From Saccharofermentans sp. (GTDB lineage Bacteria > Bacillota > Clostridia > Saccharofermentanales > Saccharofermentanaceae): a stretch of DNA of 46,440 nt. The notes beneath the pieces were generated by a model that saw nothing but the letters and a program-made list of their open reading frames with translations, did no database searches and was not told the origin of the DNA. A program made the translations under genes and the position numbers. The stretch is from contig JAKSRK010000008.1 of the NCBI GenBank assembly GCA_024403655.1, forward strand, positions 1-46,440. The letters are read 5' to 3'. Positions 17,733 through 26,887 of the stretch are shown here, in pieces. Position 1 is the stretch's first letter. The number at the start of each line of letters is the position of its first letter.

Positions 17733-19142
17733 ATGAAAAAGGCACTAATCACTGTTTTAATAGCTGTTATAACGTTAAATTTCTTTTGTAATGGCATAGC
17801 TCTTGCCGTTAACGAACAGTTCGACAACCCTGACGATAACGTCATATCGCAGAATGAATCCAAGGAAGATCTTCTTAACGAAGAGCTTCCTGATGCACCG
17901 TCTCCCACAGGCACAGCCTACATCCTTTACGATGCCCAGTCTGACACTGTACTCATGGGTCGAGAAATCGATTCTCAGATTAATCCCGCAACCTGTACTA
18001 TCGTAATGACCGTGCTTCTTGCTCTGGAGAATCTTGATCTTGAGGATACAATCACAATTGACCAGTCCATGTATATCGGAATACCGGAAGGCTTTGAGAC
18101 ATTAGGTCTTACAGAAGGCGAAGAAGTAACCGTCAAAGACATGATCTTCGGCGCACTTCTTAAGTCAGCCAACGATGCCTGCCTCGCACTTGCAATCAAG
18201 ATTTCCGGTTCTGAGAGCGGTTTTTGCTCCCTTATGAATACGAGAGCTTCTGAACTCGGCTGTAATGCAACTAACTTCGTTACCTGCTACGGAATCTCCA
18301 ATACAGGTGCATGCAATACAAGTTCTGCCAGAGATATGGCAATCATCTTAAATGAATGCTGCGAGCACGAAGACTTCAAGGATATAGCTACAACTTTCCA
18401 ACATACAATGCCGCCTACGAATCTTTATCCCGATTCAAGAACGATGTCTAATGCCAACAGATTTATATCGACTCAGGAATATTCTTACGACTACTATATC
18501 GGTGGCAAGACAGGCTACGCTGACGGTGCCGGATATACACAGGTTGCTGCTTCCGAGAAGAACGGCAGACGTCTTATAGCCGTTATCCTTGGAGCTACCA
18601 GCAACGAGACCAGATACAGAGACACCATAGATCTTTTTGAATACGGATACTCTGCATTCACTACAGTAATGATTGAACCGAGTGAATTCACTCCCGTATA
18701 TAACGAGACAATCAACCAGATTAACGGAGCCTTACTTGATACCAAGCTTTCTGTTATGTCTGCCGAGATGGAATTCTCAAGCTACTTAACAACAACAGCC
18801 TACAGAACCGCCCAGGGCAGTTCCAACTCAGTTGATCTCTCACAGGTAATGATTGACGTTAATGCTGACGAACAGAGCTTTGAGATACCGATTCTTAAGA
18901 CCTACGCAGACGGTAAGTCATATATTGTAGGTGTACTTCATCTTGAGATTGCTATTAAGGACAAGATTGTTTCAGTTAATCCCACCAAGACAACACCCTG
19001 GACCAGAGTAAAGAATGTCCTCATTACTTTTGCCGGAATTGTTGTTCTTACTCTCATCCTTGTCATCGCCCTTCTTGTCTTCAGAAAGAACAGACGCAGA
19101 AGATACGATGAGGAATTCAGGAACAAGAATAAGATGCTGTAA
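17733..19142 (+). CDS. D-Ala-D-Ala carboxypeptidase-like (S11) membrane protein lacking the SxxK motif
   Basis: A 469-residue protein: signal peptide (about 1-26), S11 (DacF/PBP5-type) domain (about 50-290), a PBP5-like C-terminal beta domain, then a TM segment (about 433-453) and a basic cytoplasmic tail. Two of three S11 motifs are intact: SAN at 145-147 (KSANDACLALA) and KTG at 259-261 (GGKTGYADGAGY). The first is not: where the family has PASLTKIMT, this protein reads PATCTIVMT, so the nucleophilic Ser is Thr87 and the general-base Lys is Ile90. Activity as a carboxypeptidase is therefore unlikely; a binding or regulatory role is inferred. The start is fixed by the signal peptide and has no ribosome site. 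It is monocistronic. Confidence 0.85.
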   Translation: MKKALITVLIAVITLNFFCNGIALAVNEQFDNPDDNVISQNESKEDLLNEELPDAPSPTGTAYILYDAQSDTVLMGREIDSQINPATCTIVMTVLLALENLDLEDTITIDQSMYIGIPEGFETLGLTEGEEVTVKDMIFGALLKSANDACLALAIKISGSESGFCSLMNTRASELGCNATNFVTCYGISNTGACNTSSARDMAIILNECCEHEDFKDIATTFQHTMPPTNLYPDSRTMSNANRFISTQEYSYDYYIGGKTGYADGAGYTQVAASEKNGRRLIAVILGATSNETRYRDTIDLFEYGYSAFTTVMIEPSEFTPVYNETINQINGALLDTKLSVMSAEMEFSSYLTTTAYRTAQGSSNSVDLSQVMIDVNADEQSFEIPILKTYADGKSYIVGVLHLEIAIKDKIVSVNPTKTTPWTRVKNVLITFAGIVVLTLILVIALLVFRKNRRRRYDEEFRNKNKML

Positions 19143-19160
19143 ATGGGGTTAAGAAAACAA

Positions 19161-19207
19161 TAAAAACGGACTGAAATCCTGACTTAACTCAGCTATTCCA
19201 GTCCGTT
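19161..19207 (-). terminator. Terminator of leuA-glf
   Basis: On the minus strand, AACGGACTG (reverse of 19199-19207) pairs with CAGTCCGTT (19165-19173) around a 25-base loop with a smaller inner hairpin, and is followed by TTTTTATTG. It may also serve the convergent carboxypeptidase-like gene less efficiently. Confidence 0.75.
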
Positions 19208-19227
19208 AATATTCGTTTGTTTTGTTA

Positions 19228-20325
19228 TTACAGCTCAGCCTTTACTACATCAAGAGCTCTGATTACTACTGCGTCCATGTCATAGTACTTGTATTCGCCA
19301 AGTCTTCCGCCGAAGATTACATTCTTCTCCTGCTCTGCAAGTTTCTTATATTCCTGATAAAGAGCACCGTTCTTATCGTCGTTAACAGGATAGTAAGGCT
19401 CATCACCCTTCTTCCACTCGGAACTGTACTCACGACTTATTACTGTCTTCTCCTGTGTACCGAATTCAAAGAACTTATGCTCGATGATACGTGTAAAGGG
19501 AGTCTCAGCATCTGTGTAATTAACTACAGCATTGCCCTGGAAGTTGGGACTGTCGAGAACTTCTGTCTCAAACTTTACAGATCTGTACTCAAGTGTACCG
19601 AGCTTATAGTCAAAGAAAGCATCGATAGGACCTGTATATACGATCTTTGTTGCTATCTTGGAAAGCTCTTCTTTATTCTCTAAGAAATCTACACCAAGCT
19701 TCACTTCGATACCTTCAAGCATATTCTCGATCATGCGGGTGTAACCACCCATGGGAATACCTTGATAGAGAGCATTGAAGTAGTTATTATCGAAAGTAAG
19801 TCTTACGGGAAGACGCTTGATAATGAAGGAAGGAAGCTCTGTACAAGGTCTGCCCCACTGCTTCTGTGTATATCCCTTGATAAGCTTCTCGTAGATATCA
19901 GTTCCAACTAAGCTTATAGCCTGCCCTTCAAGATTCTTCGGCTCAGTGATTCCGGCTGCCTTACGCTGCTCTTCAATCTTGGCTGAAGCTTCCTGAGGAG
20001 TTACTACGCCCCACATTTTATTGAAGGTATACATATTAAAAGGAAGAGAATAGAGCTCGCCCTTATAGTTTGCTACAGGAGAATTAGTATATCTGTTAAA
20101 GTCAGCATACTTAGTTACATACTCCCATGCACGCTTGTCGTTTGTATGGAAAATATGAGCTCCGTACTTATGGACATTAATGCCTTCAACTTCTTCGGTA
20201 TAAATGTTACCTGCAACGTGGTCTCTCTTGTCTATAACAAGGACCTTTTTGCCTGCATTAGTGAGTTCTCTTGCGAATATAGCACCGTAAAGACCGGCAC
20301 CGACAATCAAGTAATCGTAATTCAT
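19228..20325 (-). CDS. glf: UDP-galactopyranose mutase
   Basis: FAD enzyme that interconverts UDP-galactopyranose and UDP-galactofuranose, feeding Galf-containing surface glycans. It has the N-terminal Rossmann FAD motif YLIVGAGLYGAIFAREL, then VIDKRDHVAGN, the active-site region HKYGAHIFHTND and the C-terminal EYKYYDMDAV block. The length (about 365) is normal. Two starts are possible: an ATG at 20334 overlapping the leuA stop (ATGA), or the ATG at 20325, which I chose because AAGGA lies 9 bases upstream and the product MNYDYLIVGAG matches family N-termini. No glycan cluster is nearby; it shares a T-box-led transcript with leuA, an odd pairing. Confidence 0.95.
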   Translation of the reverse strand: MNYDYLIVGAGLYGAIFARELTNAGKKVLVIDKRDHVAGNIYTEEVEGINVHKYGAHIFHTNDKRAWEYVTKYADFNRYTNSPVANYKGELYSLPFNMYTFNKMWGVVTPQEASAKIEEQRKAAGITEPKNLEGQAISLVGTDIYEKLIKGYTQKQWGRPCTELPSFIIKRLPVRLTFDNNYFNALYQGIPMGGYTRMIENMLEGIEVKLGVDFLENKEELSKIATKIVYTGPIDAFFDYKLGTLEYRSVKFETEVLDSPNFQGNAVVNYTDAETPFTRIIEHKFFEFGTQEKTVISREYSSEWKKGDEPYYPVNDDKNGALYQEYKKLAEQEKNVIFGGRLGEYKYYDMDAVVIRALDVVKAEL

Positions 20326-20330
20326 TTTTG

Positions 20331-21995
20331 TCATTCCTTAATCATTCTGTTATACGCACTAATGATAGCACGAACGGAACTCTTTGTCACAGAAGAAGAA
20401 ACGCCTGCACCAAGGAAAACCTTCCCGTCAGTTTCTCGCTTAATCTCGATATATGTGATAGCGGCAGAATCCGTACCACTCTTCATGGCATGCTCACTAT
20501 ACATCTCGATTGAGAACTTCGTTCCGGTATATTCTGCGAAAGCATTAACGAAAGCATCGAGGAGACCTTTTCCCATGCCCTTTATCTTTACTTCCTTACC
20601 GCAGTCGGTAATATCAGCTTCTACTTCAGACTTTTTATCCCCCAAAGCATGCTCTGTGAATCTGTTAAGAGCATAAGGCGTACCTACATTTATATAGTAG
20701 TCATCGAAAAGCTCAAATACCTGCTGAGGCAAAAGCTCTGTCTCATTGCTGTCAGTCTCAGTCTTAATTACAGACAGGAAATCCTTCTGGAAACTCTTTG
20801 GAAGCATAACACCGAAGTACTCTTCCATGACATAAGCAATACCGCCTCTACCGGACTGGCTGTTAATTCTGATAATAGGCTCATAATCTCTACCGAGGTC
20901 AGCAGGATCAACAGGAAGATAAGGTACATTCCAAATCTGGGAATTTCTCTCCTCCATCTTCTTTTTACCCTTGTTGATAGCATCTTGGTGAGAACCTGAG
21001 AAAGCCGTAAATACAAGCTTACCTGCCCAAGGGTGTCTCGGTCCTACCTGCATTGAGGTACATCTCTCATATACTTCAACGCAGGAATTAATATTAGCGA
21101 AATCAAGTTCAGGGTCTACACCCTGCATCATCATATTTACTGCAAGAGTAATGATATCTACATTACCCGTCCTTTCGCCATTACCAAATAAAGTTCCCTC
21201 TATTCTGTCTGCACCTGCAAGGAGACCAAGCTCAGAAGCAGCAACTCCGGTTCCTCTGTCATTATGTGTATGAAGTGACACAATAATGGAGTCACGCCAC
21301 TTTGTGTTGTTGCAGAAATACTCAACCATGTCCGCATAAACATTAGGAAGAGTGTATTCAACCGTCTCAGGAAGATTGATTATAAGTTTCTTCTCAGGAG
21401 TAGGAGCAAAAACTTCAGCTACAGCATCACATATCTCTACTGCAAAATCAGGCTCTGTTGAAGAGTAGCTCTCAGGAGAATACTCGTAAATCCAGTTTGT
21501 GCCGCTATTGTCATCAGAAGTATATTCCTTAATGAGTCTGGCACCTTCTACTGCAAGATCAAGACACTGCTTTCTGTCAAAACCGAATACAACATCTCTT
21601 TGCAAAGTACTTGTAGAATTATACAGATGGATAATGACATTCTTCGCACCGTATACGGCATCAATAGTCTTCTCGATTATATGAGGTCTTGACTGAGTAA
21701 GTACCTGAATGGCTACATCGTCAGGAATAAGATTATTATCTATTAACTCTCTGCAGAAGTTATAATCAGTGTCAGAAGCAGCAGGAAATCCAATCTCAAT
21801 ATGCTTAAAACCGCGATCTACAAGAAACTGAAAGAACTCAAGCTTCTGCTCAAGGTTCATGGGAACTTCCAAAGCCTGATTACCGTCTCTCAAATCGACA
21901 GAACACCACATGGGAGCTTTATCGATAACTTTTCCGGGCCAGGTTCTCTTATCCAGATTAACCTCGGGAATTCTGCTGTAACGCTGATAGTTCAT
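20331..21995 (-). CDS. leuA: 2-isopropylmalate synthase (long, LeuA2 type)
   Basis: Condenses 2-ketoisovalerate with acetyl-CoA in the first step of leucine synthesis. The 554 residues match the long class. Marks are the divalent-metal start SVDLRDGNQALEVPM, IEIGFPAASDTD, the His metal site SLHTHNDRGTGVA, NGERTGNVDI and a C-terminal regulatory region (about 430-554) with the domain that binds leucine for feedback inhibition in this family. I chose the ATG at 21995 because GGAGGTG lies 6 bases upstream; an in-frame start 15 bases earlier would overlap that site. It is preceded by a T-box and followed by glf. Confidence 0.96.
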   Translation of the reverse strand: MNYQRYSRIPEVNLDKRTWPGKVIDKAPMWCSVDLRDGNQALEVPMNLEQKLEFFQFLVDRGFKHIEIGFPAASDTDYNFCRELIDNNLIPDDVAIQVLTQSRPHIIEKTIDAVYGAKNVIIHLYNSTSTLQRDVVFGFDRKQCLDLAVEGARLIKEYTSDDNSGTNWIYEYSPESYSSTEPDFAVEICDAVAEVFAPTPEKKLIINLPETVEYTLPNVYADMVEYFCNNTKWRDSIIVSLHTHNDRGTGVAASELGLLAGADRIEGTLFGNGERTGNVDIITLAVNMMMQGVDPELDFANINSCVEVYERCTSMQVGPRHPWAGKLVFTAFSGSHQDAINKGKKKMEERNSQIWNVPYLPVDPADLGRDYEPIIRINSQSGRGGIAYVMEEYFGVMLPKSFQKDFLSVIKTETDSNETELLPQQVFELFDDYYINVGTPYALNRFTEHALGDKKSEVEADITDCGKEVKIKGMGKGLLDAFVNAFAEYTGTKFSIEMYSEHAMKSGTDSAAITYIEIKRETDGKVFLGAGVSSSVTKSSVRAIISAYNRMIKE

Positions 21996-22018
21996 AGTGT
22001 GCACCTCCAAATATTAAA

Positions 22019-22290
22019 GCCCCTTCATCTACATAGAGACGAAGGGGCGTTCGCGGTACCACTCTAATTCATCCGCAAAGGGATGCTCTCACCGGATACA
22101 GGCTCTTAACCGATATCCTGTCCTTATAACGGAGGACTCACCGTCCTTATCTACTTGCCGATAGCTTTCAAAAGGATGCTCCGAGGCGAGTTCCTTAAAG
22201 ACCTTCTTACTGTCTTCCACCAAGCGACAGCTCTCTGTAAAGTCGATACTGAAAGTACTATTCCTCATCAACGCAAGAATATTCAATTAG
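22019..22290 (-). promoter_or_regulatory. T-box leader (leucine) of leuA
   Basis: The minus strand holds the T-box sequence AGAGTGGTACCGCG (22052-22065), whose side bulge pairs with the uncharged tRNA end. Upstream is Stem I with AATAGTA and a likely specifier codon CTC (Leu) at 22188-22190 in GAACTCGCC. Downstream is the terminator GCCCCTTC / GAAGGGGC (22041-22048 with 22019-22026) and a short T-rich tail, then the leuA ribosome site. Leucine shortage should allow read-through into leuA and glf. Confidence 0.95.
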
Positions 22291-22319
22291 GTCGATGTTA
22301 CCAAATTAAAACAGTCTGG

Positions 22320-25300
22320 TCAAGGATGTCCTTGAGGAGGCGGTCCTTTATGTAGCATTCTCATGATATCTCCAACGGAGAAAATCTGACCATTGTGTTC
22401 AAATCCGATATCACACGCATTTACAGTTGTTTTCTCAGCTGCAAAACCAAGGAATGAATCGACATCATTATCAACTGAAGCTCTGACTCTTGAATTAAGA
22501 GCCTGTAATGCGCCATTCTGATCAAGAGTTCCGAATGCCGATGCATCATCACCCTTAAGTGTAAAATCAACAGAAGCATTGTTTATTACTATCTCTGAAT
22601 CGCCACCGTTTAAAAGACCTATACCGATTGTCTGTCTTCCCTTTAAGTCAAAGCTGATACTTGACTTGGTTACAAAGAACTTACTGCTATGGCCTTCAAG
22701 GCTTCCGATTCCACAAAGGTAATAACCGTCCATATCAGAACGAACAAAGATATGGGTAAGACTGATTTCCGTATCTCCGTAAATAGAACCGAAGCCAACA
22801 CACTTTGAAGCATTACTGTTAATATCAAACTTACAGTCTGTAATATCAATGTGGCTAAGTCCTTCAACAGAACCTAATACAAGAGACTCCTGAACATGGA
22901 AATTAAACGCATATCTGCCGTTAACAAACTTAAGTGAGCAATCATCCCAGGAGCCAATACCTACTGCTTTTACTCCGGAGCAGTTAACTGTCGTAAGTCC
23001 AATACGGTCAAAAACCATTCTTCCGCACTTACTGTCCTCACCTGAACCGATACCATAACAGTTCTTATTCTCAGCATATACGATTAGATTACCGTCACCT
23101 TCAAAAGTAACACTGGAATCTTCGGATACATATATACTTCCGTACAAAGAACAGTCACCAAGGAAAGACAGGGTAACATCACAACCGTCTTCGATCACAA
23201 TAACTGCCTGATAACCTACGATACGCCTAAGAACAGTATTAGTAAGCTTAATATGTCCCTGATAGCCACCGTGAATATGAATTCCAATATTGTAGCTGAC
23301 ACCGGGGATACCTTCTATCTCAAAATCTTTGAAAGAAGAGTCGTTCTCACTGATATCGATAATTGAAGTTTCTTCTGCAGACAGATGGTTAAGATTAATT
23401 CTTGATTCTCTTCCTGCGATATATACGAACTTCGAAGAATCATCCAAAATAGAGGAATTAATCTGCAAAATCTCATTCTTAATCTTCGGATCAATAGCTG
23501 TGACAAGCTCTTCCTGAGGTCTTGCCGTATAGTATCCCTGAATCAGATCGACTCCCAGAGTAATAACAGTTTTAAGTTCTTCGTAGGTCTCAACTCCTTC
23601 AGCAAGGACTACAATACCATTCTCGTGAGAGAACTTAATTATCTTACTAACAAAGGACTGCTTCTGATTACTGTCCTGAATCTCACTAAGCAAAAATCTG
23701 TCTATCTTAAGGTAATTCGGCGAATACCTCAGAAGATTACCGGCATTGGAATATCCTGTTCCAAAATCATCTACTGCTGTCTGAACACCGAGCGAATCAA
23801 AATCAGTCTTCATGCTGGTAATATCTTCGTCAGAAAGCTCAGACTGCTCAGTTATCTCCACAACCAAAGTCTCCTTTACGGAAGATGCGGCATCTCGGAA
23901 CTTAAGAAAATCATCTCCTGTAAGTCTATGACCGGGAATACTGTTAACAAAGAGCTTACGGCTTCCGTCAAAGATATCTCTTCTGTCGAGCATGATATCA
24001 ATAACATTACCGAAAGTAAGAGCTTCAACATCATAAAGCCTGTCCATATATCCTGCATACTTCAAGATTGTAAGAGGATTCGGGTAAGGGGCAACTGAAG
24101 ATCTCATAAGAGCTTCATATGAGAAAATCTCACCTGTTCTTGCATCAACTATAGGCTGGAAATGATACTTAAGATAATTATTATCAAGCACATTCTTAAC
24201 TGCAGCTTCTTCCTTCTGCTCTTCTTCACTTAAATTCTTACCGTTAACAACAACCTTACTCTTCTTAACGTTCTTCTCATTAATAGTGAAGTTAACAATC
24301 TTCTCAAGATCAACCTGAGACCGAACAACTCCGAAGCTATATTCGGAATAGATATCAATCTTATGTTCATCACTTGCTGTCTGATTATATTCATCTACAA
24401 GTGCATTCAGCTTATCTCTTCGCTCTCTGATTCCATTCTCAGGATCATGCTGGAACATTCGCAGAGCAACAATCTCACCATTACCCATGCAGAAGCACAT
24501 AGACGCAAGATCATCAAATACTCTGGATACAAGACTTCCAAGCATATTAATGATGTAATCACCGGTAGAATGACCGGATACTTTATTGATGCCTGACAGA
24601 TTCTTGATATCAAATGCGACAACACCTATCTCGTTACCGAATGCAGTCATCTTGGAAATGATTGAAGTCACTTCATGCATAAAGCCGTTATAATTGTAAA
24701 GACCTGTAACAGGATCAGTATTAAGACCTTCCTCAATAATCTTGTTATTAAGAATTATTGAATCCTTTCTCCTGTAAGCTTCAAGTCCGAGAACAACATT
24801 TCTTATCCATATTCTCTCATCCATACCCGGAACATAGTTCCATTCGCGTGATTCGATGGATACAAATCCAAAACAATTTGCCTCAAAGTGCAACGGATAG
24901 AAGAAGAATGCTCTTGGTTCGTGTGATACTTCATGAATAGAAGGCAGAATCTGACTCTTATCATAATAACGACGAGCATCTACTGAATCGATGACCTTAT
25001 CGTCGCCACACTTAATAATATTAACAAGCTTATCAGTATAACCTGAACGCTCCTCATTCCAATTGGAATTCAGACAGATATTAAGGCCGGCAAACGGTCT
25101 GATCTGAAATACATTTAGGAAAATGGAATTGATAATGCCACTGAATGAATTCTGAAGCATCATATCTTCATTCAAATGATTATATACGCAGTTAACTCTG
25201 CCCAAGCTCTCATTTGTATCCCAGCTCTTACGAAGAAGAGATTCCGGATTTAAACAGTTACAGTCACATCCGCAAGATCTGCCCAAGAACAGGCTGGGAA

Positions 25301-26126
25301 TGAGGTTAATATCAGAAGATGACATCTCTTGAATCTTGCCGCATATAGTCTCAGCGCAGTAACTTCCACAATCAATTATCGGTACACCGACAGAAGTAAG
25401 AGGCACCGGAGACAGAAGCGCATCATCACCAAAGTCAAATCCGACAATCTTAATCTGATCCGGAATTGCAATACCCTGTTCTGCAAAATACTTGGCTGCG
25501 CCGATTGCCATCTTGTCATTAGCACAGATAATAGCTTCGGGAAGTCCCCCGGGAGACTTCGAGATTCTCTCGGCTATACCCTCACCGGACATATACCAGA
25601 AGTCACCGTAGTAAATTCTGTCTTCATCAACCTCAAGTCCGTAAGACTTCATAATATTTCTGAAGTCTTCAAGTCTCTCTGCAGAATGGAAGTATTCGGA
25701 CTTACCGGAGATATACGCAATATCTTTGACCTTATGCACCTCAACAAGGTGAGATACGATCTTCTCTACATGTTCAGAAGAATTTATAACAATCGAATTA
25801 AATCCATCAATCTCTCTGTCAATTGAGAATACCGGACCATCATATTCCGATTTGATCTTATTAATCAGGTCCCTAAGGATTCCCGCTGACAGAATAGTGT
25901 CAGGAATAATAACTACTGCATCAAATAAATCAAAATTAATGAGGTCATATATGGAACTATCACCATACTCTCTTGACAGGGTACTTTGCATCTTTTGAAG
26001 CATAGCAAATACAGACACATCAAACTTGTGTTCAAAAGCACTCTTAATGAAGCCATGCAAGAACTCAGTCTGCACATACTCTTCAATCTGAGCTGTTAAT
26101 ACTGCTATCCTCTTTTTCATACCCAT
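22320..26126 (-). CDS. LacI-like sensor / degenerate GGDEF / EAL phosphodiesterase with C-terminal beta-helix-like repeats
   Basis: A 1268-residue protein with no signal peptide or TM segment. By eye: residues about 4-280, LacI-like binding fold without HTH (VVIIPDTILSAGILRDLI, DIAYISGK, AIICANDKMAIGAAKYFAEQ, IVGFDFGDDA), ending SCGCDCN; about 300-455, GAF-sized region; about 462-630, GGDEF-like domain whose signature at 548-552 is GNGEI, so cyclase activity is unlikely; about 645-895, EAL domain with Glu671 (YEALMR), VEITEQSEL, DDFGTGYSN, LKIDRF, LAEGVET and QGYYTARP, so c-di-GMP hydrolysis is likely; about 900-1250, roughly eight repeats of 27-33 residues, each with a GIGS- or GFGS-like turn (YGIGSGEDSKCG, VGIGSWDDCS, VGFGSIYGDTE, CGIGSLEGHSS), typical of right-handed beta-helices. 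The ATG has GAGGG upstream. It may pair functionally with the sensor-GGDEF protein at 8494. Confidence 0.88.
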   Translation of the reverse strand: MGMKKRIAVLTAQIEEYVQTEFLHGFIKSAFEHKFDVSVFAMLQKMQSTLSREYGDSSIYDLINFDLFDAVVIIPDTILSAGILRDLINKIKSEYDGPVFSIDREIDGFNSIVINSSEHVEKIVSHLVEVHKVKDIAYISGKSEYFHSAERLEDFRNIMKSYGLEVDEDRIYYGDFWYMSGEGIAERISKSPGGLPEAIICANDKMAIGAAKYFAEQGIAIPDQIKIVGFDFGDDALLSPVPLTSVGVPIIDCGSYCAETICGKIQEMSSSDINLIPSLFLGRSCGCDCNCLNPESLLRKSWDTNESLGRVNCVYNHLNEDMMLQNSFSGIINSIFLNVFQIRPFAGLNICLNSNWNEERSGYTDKLVNIIKCGDDKVIDSVDARRYYDKSQILPSIHEVSHEPRAFFFYPLHFEANCFGFVSIESREWNYVPGMDERIWIRNVVLGLEAYRRKDSIILNNKIIEEGLNTDPVTGLYNYNGFMHEVTSIISKMTAFGNEIGVVAFDIKNLSGINKVSGHSTGDYIINMLGSLVSRVFDDLASMCFCMGNGEIVALRMFQHDPENGIRERRDKLNALVDEYNQTASDEHKIDIYSEYSFGVVRSQVDLEKIVNFTINEKNVKKSKVVVNGKNLSEEEQKEEAAVKNVLDNNYLKYHFQPIVDARTGEIFSYEALMRSSVAPYPNPLTILKYAGYMDRLYDVEALTFGNVIDIMLDRRDIFDGSRKLFVNSIPGHRLTGDDFLKFRDAASSVKETLVVEITEQSELSDEDITSMKTDFDSLGVQTAVDDFGTGYSNAGNLLRYSPNYLKIDRFLLSEIQDSNQKQSFVSKIIKFSHENGIVVLAEGVETYEELKTVITLGVDLIQGYYTARPQEELVTAIDPKIKNEILQINSSILDDSSKFVYIAGRESRINLNHLSAEETSIIDISENDSSFKDFEIEGIPGVSYNIGIHIHGGYQGHIKLTNTVLRRIVGYQAVIVIEDGCDVTLSFLGDCSLYGSIYVSEDSSVTFEGDGNLIVYAENKNCYGIGSGEDSKCGRMVFDRIGLTTVNCSGVKAVGIGSWDDCSLKFVNGRYAFNFHVQESLVLGSVEGLSHIDITDCKFDINSNASKCVGFGSIYGDTEISLTHIFVRSDMDGYYLCGIGSLEGHSSKFFVTKSSISFDLKGRQTIGIGLLNGGDSEIVINNASVDFTLKGDDASAFGTLDQNGALQALNSRVRASVDNDVDSFLGFAAEKTTVNACDIGFEHNGQIFSVGDIMRMLHKGPPPQGHP

Positions 26127-26200
26127 ACAAAACCCTCAAATACAACATATACCTAAGAATCATGTACTTCAATCAAAAGTTGTAAAAAAATTTTAAACGA

Positions 26201-26887
26201 TTAACACTTTCGCTTTACTCTGTGGAATCTGGGCTTAATAAAAAGTTTGGTAATGCAGGTTCCATCACGCATATTAAGAGCATCAACAACACAGGAAGAA
26301 ACGTCTTCCGGCAGCAGATAGGCCTGAGGATCGTCGTCTTCTTCAAAATTTGCTTCGTTATAAAAATTACTCTTTGTCATATCGGGACATATATCCGTCA
26401 CTCTTATATTATGCTTACGAGCCTCTTCATATAAGGACGCTGAGAAGCTTGACATTCCGGCCTTTGTGGCGGCATAGCAGGCTGCGTAAGTACTCGCCTT
26501 CTCGCTTACAACGGAAGAGATATTTATGATATGTCCCTTCTTAGCCTGCTTCATAGACTTCAGTACGAGTCCTGTCAGTATCATGGGAGCTTCAAGATTG
26601 GTTCTGACCATCTCCTTAATCTTCTCAGGAGATATATCTTCAGCTAAGCCATAACTTGCAGTTCCTGCACAGTTAACAAGAATTTTAAGATCAGGCACTG
26701 AAGAGAGAGCCTTAACAATAGCATCTGTATCGTTAATATCTGCACATATCTTATTAAACGGAACTTCGCAGTCAAAATGCCTTGCAATTCCGTAAACTTC
26801 ATAGCCTTCCTTCAAAAGAGCTTCGGCAATTGCCTTACCTATCCCCGAGGAAGCTCCCGTCACTATCGCAGAAGATGTATTTTTCAT
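26201..26887 (-). CDS. Short-chain dehydrogenase/reductase
   Basis: A 228-residue classical SDR, an NAD(P)-dependent oxidoreductase of unknown substrate. The nucleotide motif TGASSGIGKAIA is at the N-terminus, followed by NCAG (usual NNAG) and the catalytic Tyr138-x3-Lys142 (CYAATKAG) with the upstream Ser in ISSVVSE. The C-terminus is basic. Its start lies 53 bases inside the radical SAM gene, so the two are translationally linked. It is the last of four overlapping genes. The general fold is certain; the substrate cannot be guessed beyond a link to the radical SAM product. Confidence 0.92.
   Translation of the reverse strand: MKNTSSAIVTGASSGIGKAIAEALLKEGYEVYGIARHFDCEVPFNKICADINDTDAIVKALSSVPDLKILVNCAGTASYGLAEDISPEKIKEMVRTNLEAPMILTGLVLKSMKQAKKGHIINISSVVSEKASTYAACYAATKAGMSSFSASLYEEARKHNIRVTDICPDMTKSNFYNEANFEEDDDPQAYLLPEDVSSCVVDALNMRDGTCITKLFIKPRFHRVKRKC

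Noticed and set aside
22320..23430. A CRISPR array or DNA repeat array in the 3' part of the large EAL gene
   Set aside because: The repetition is in protein motifs (GIGS-like turns) within an open frame; DNA copies are diverged and lack identical repeats and spacers.
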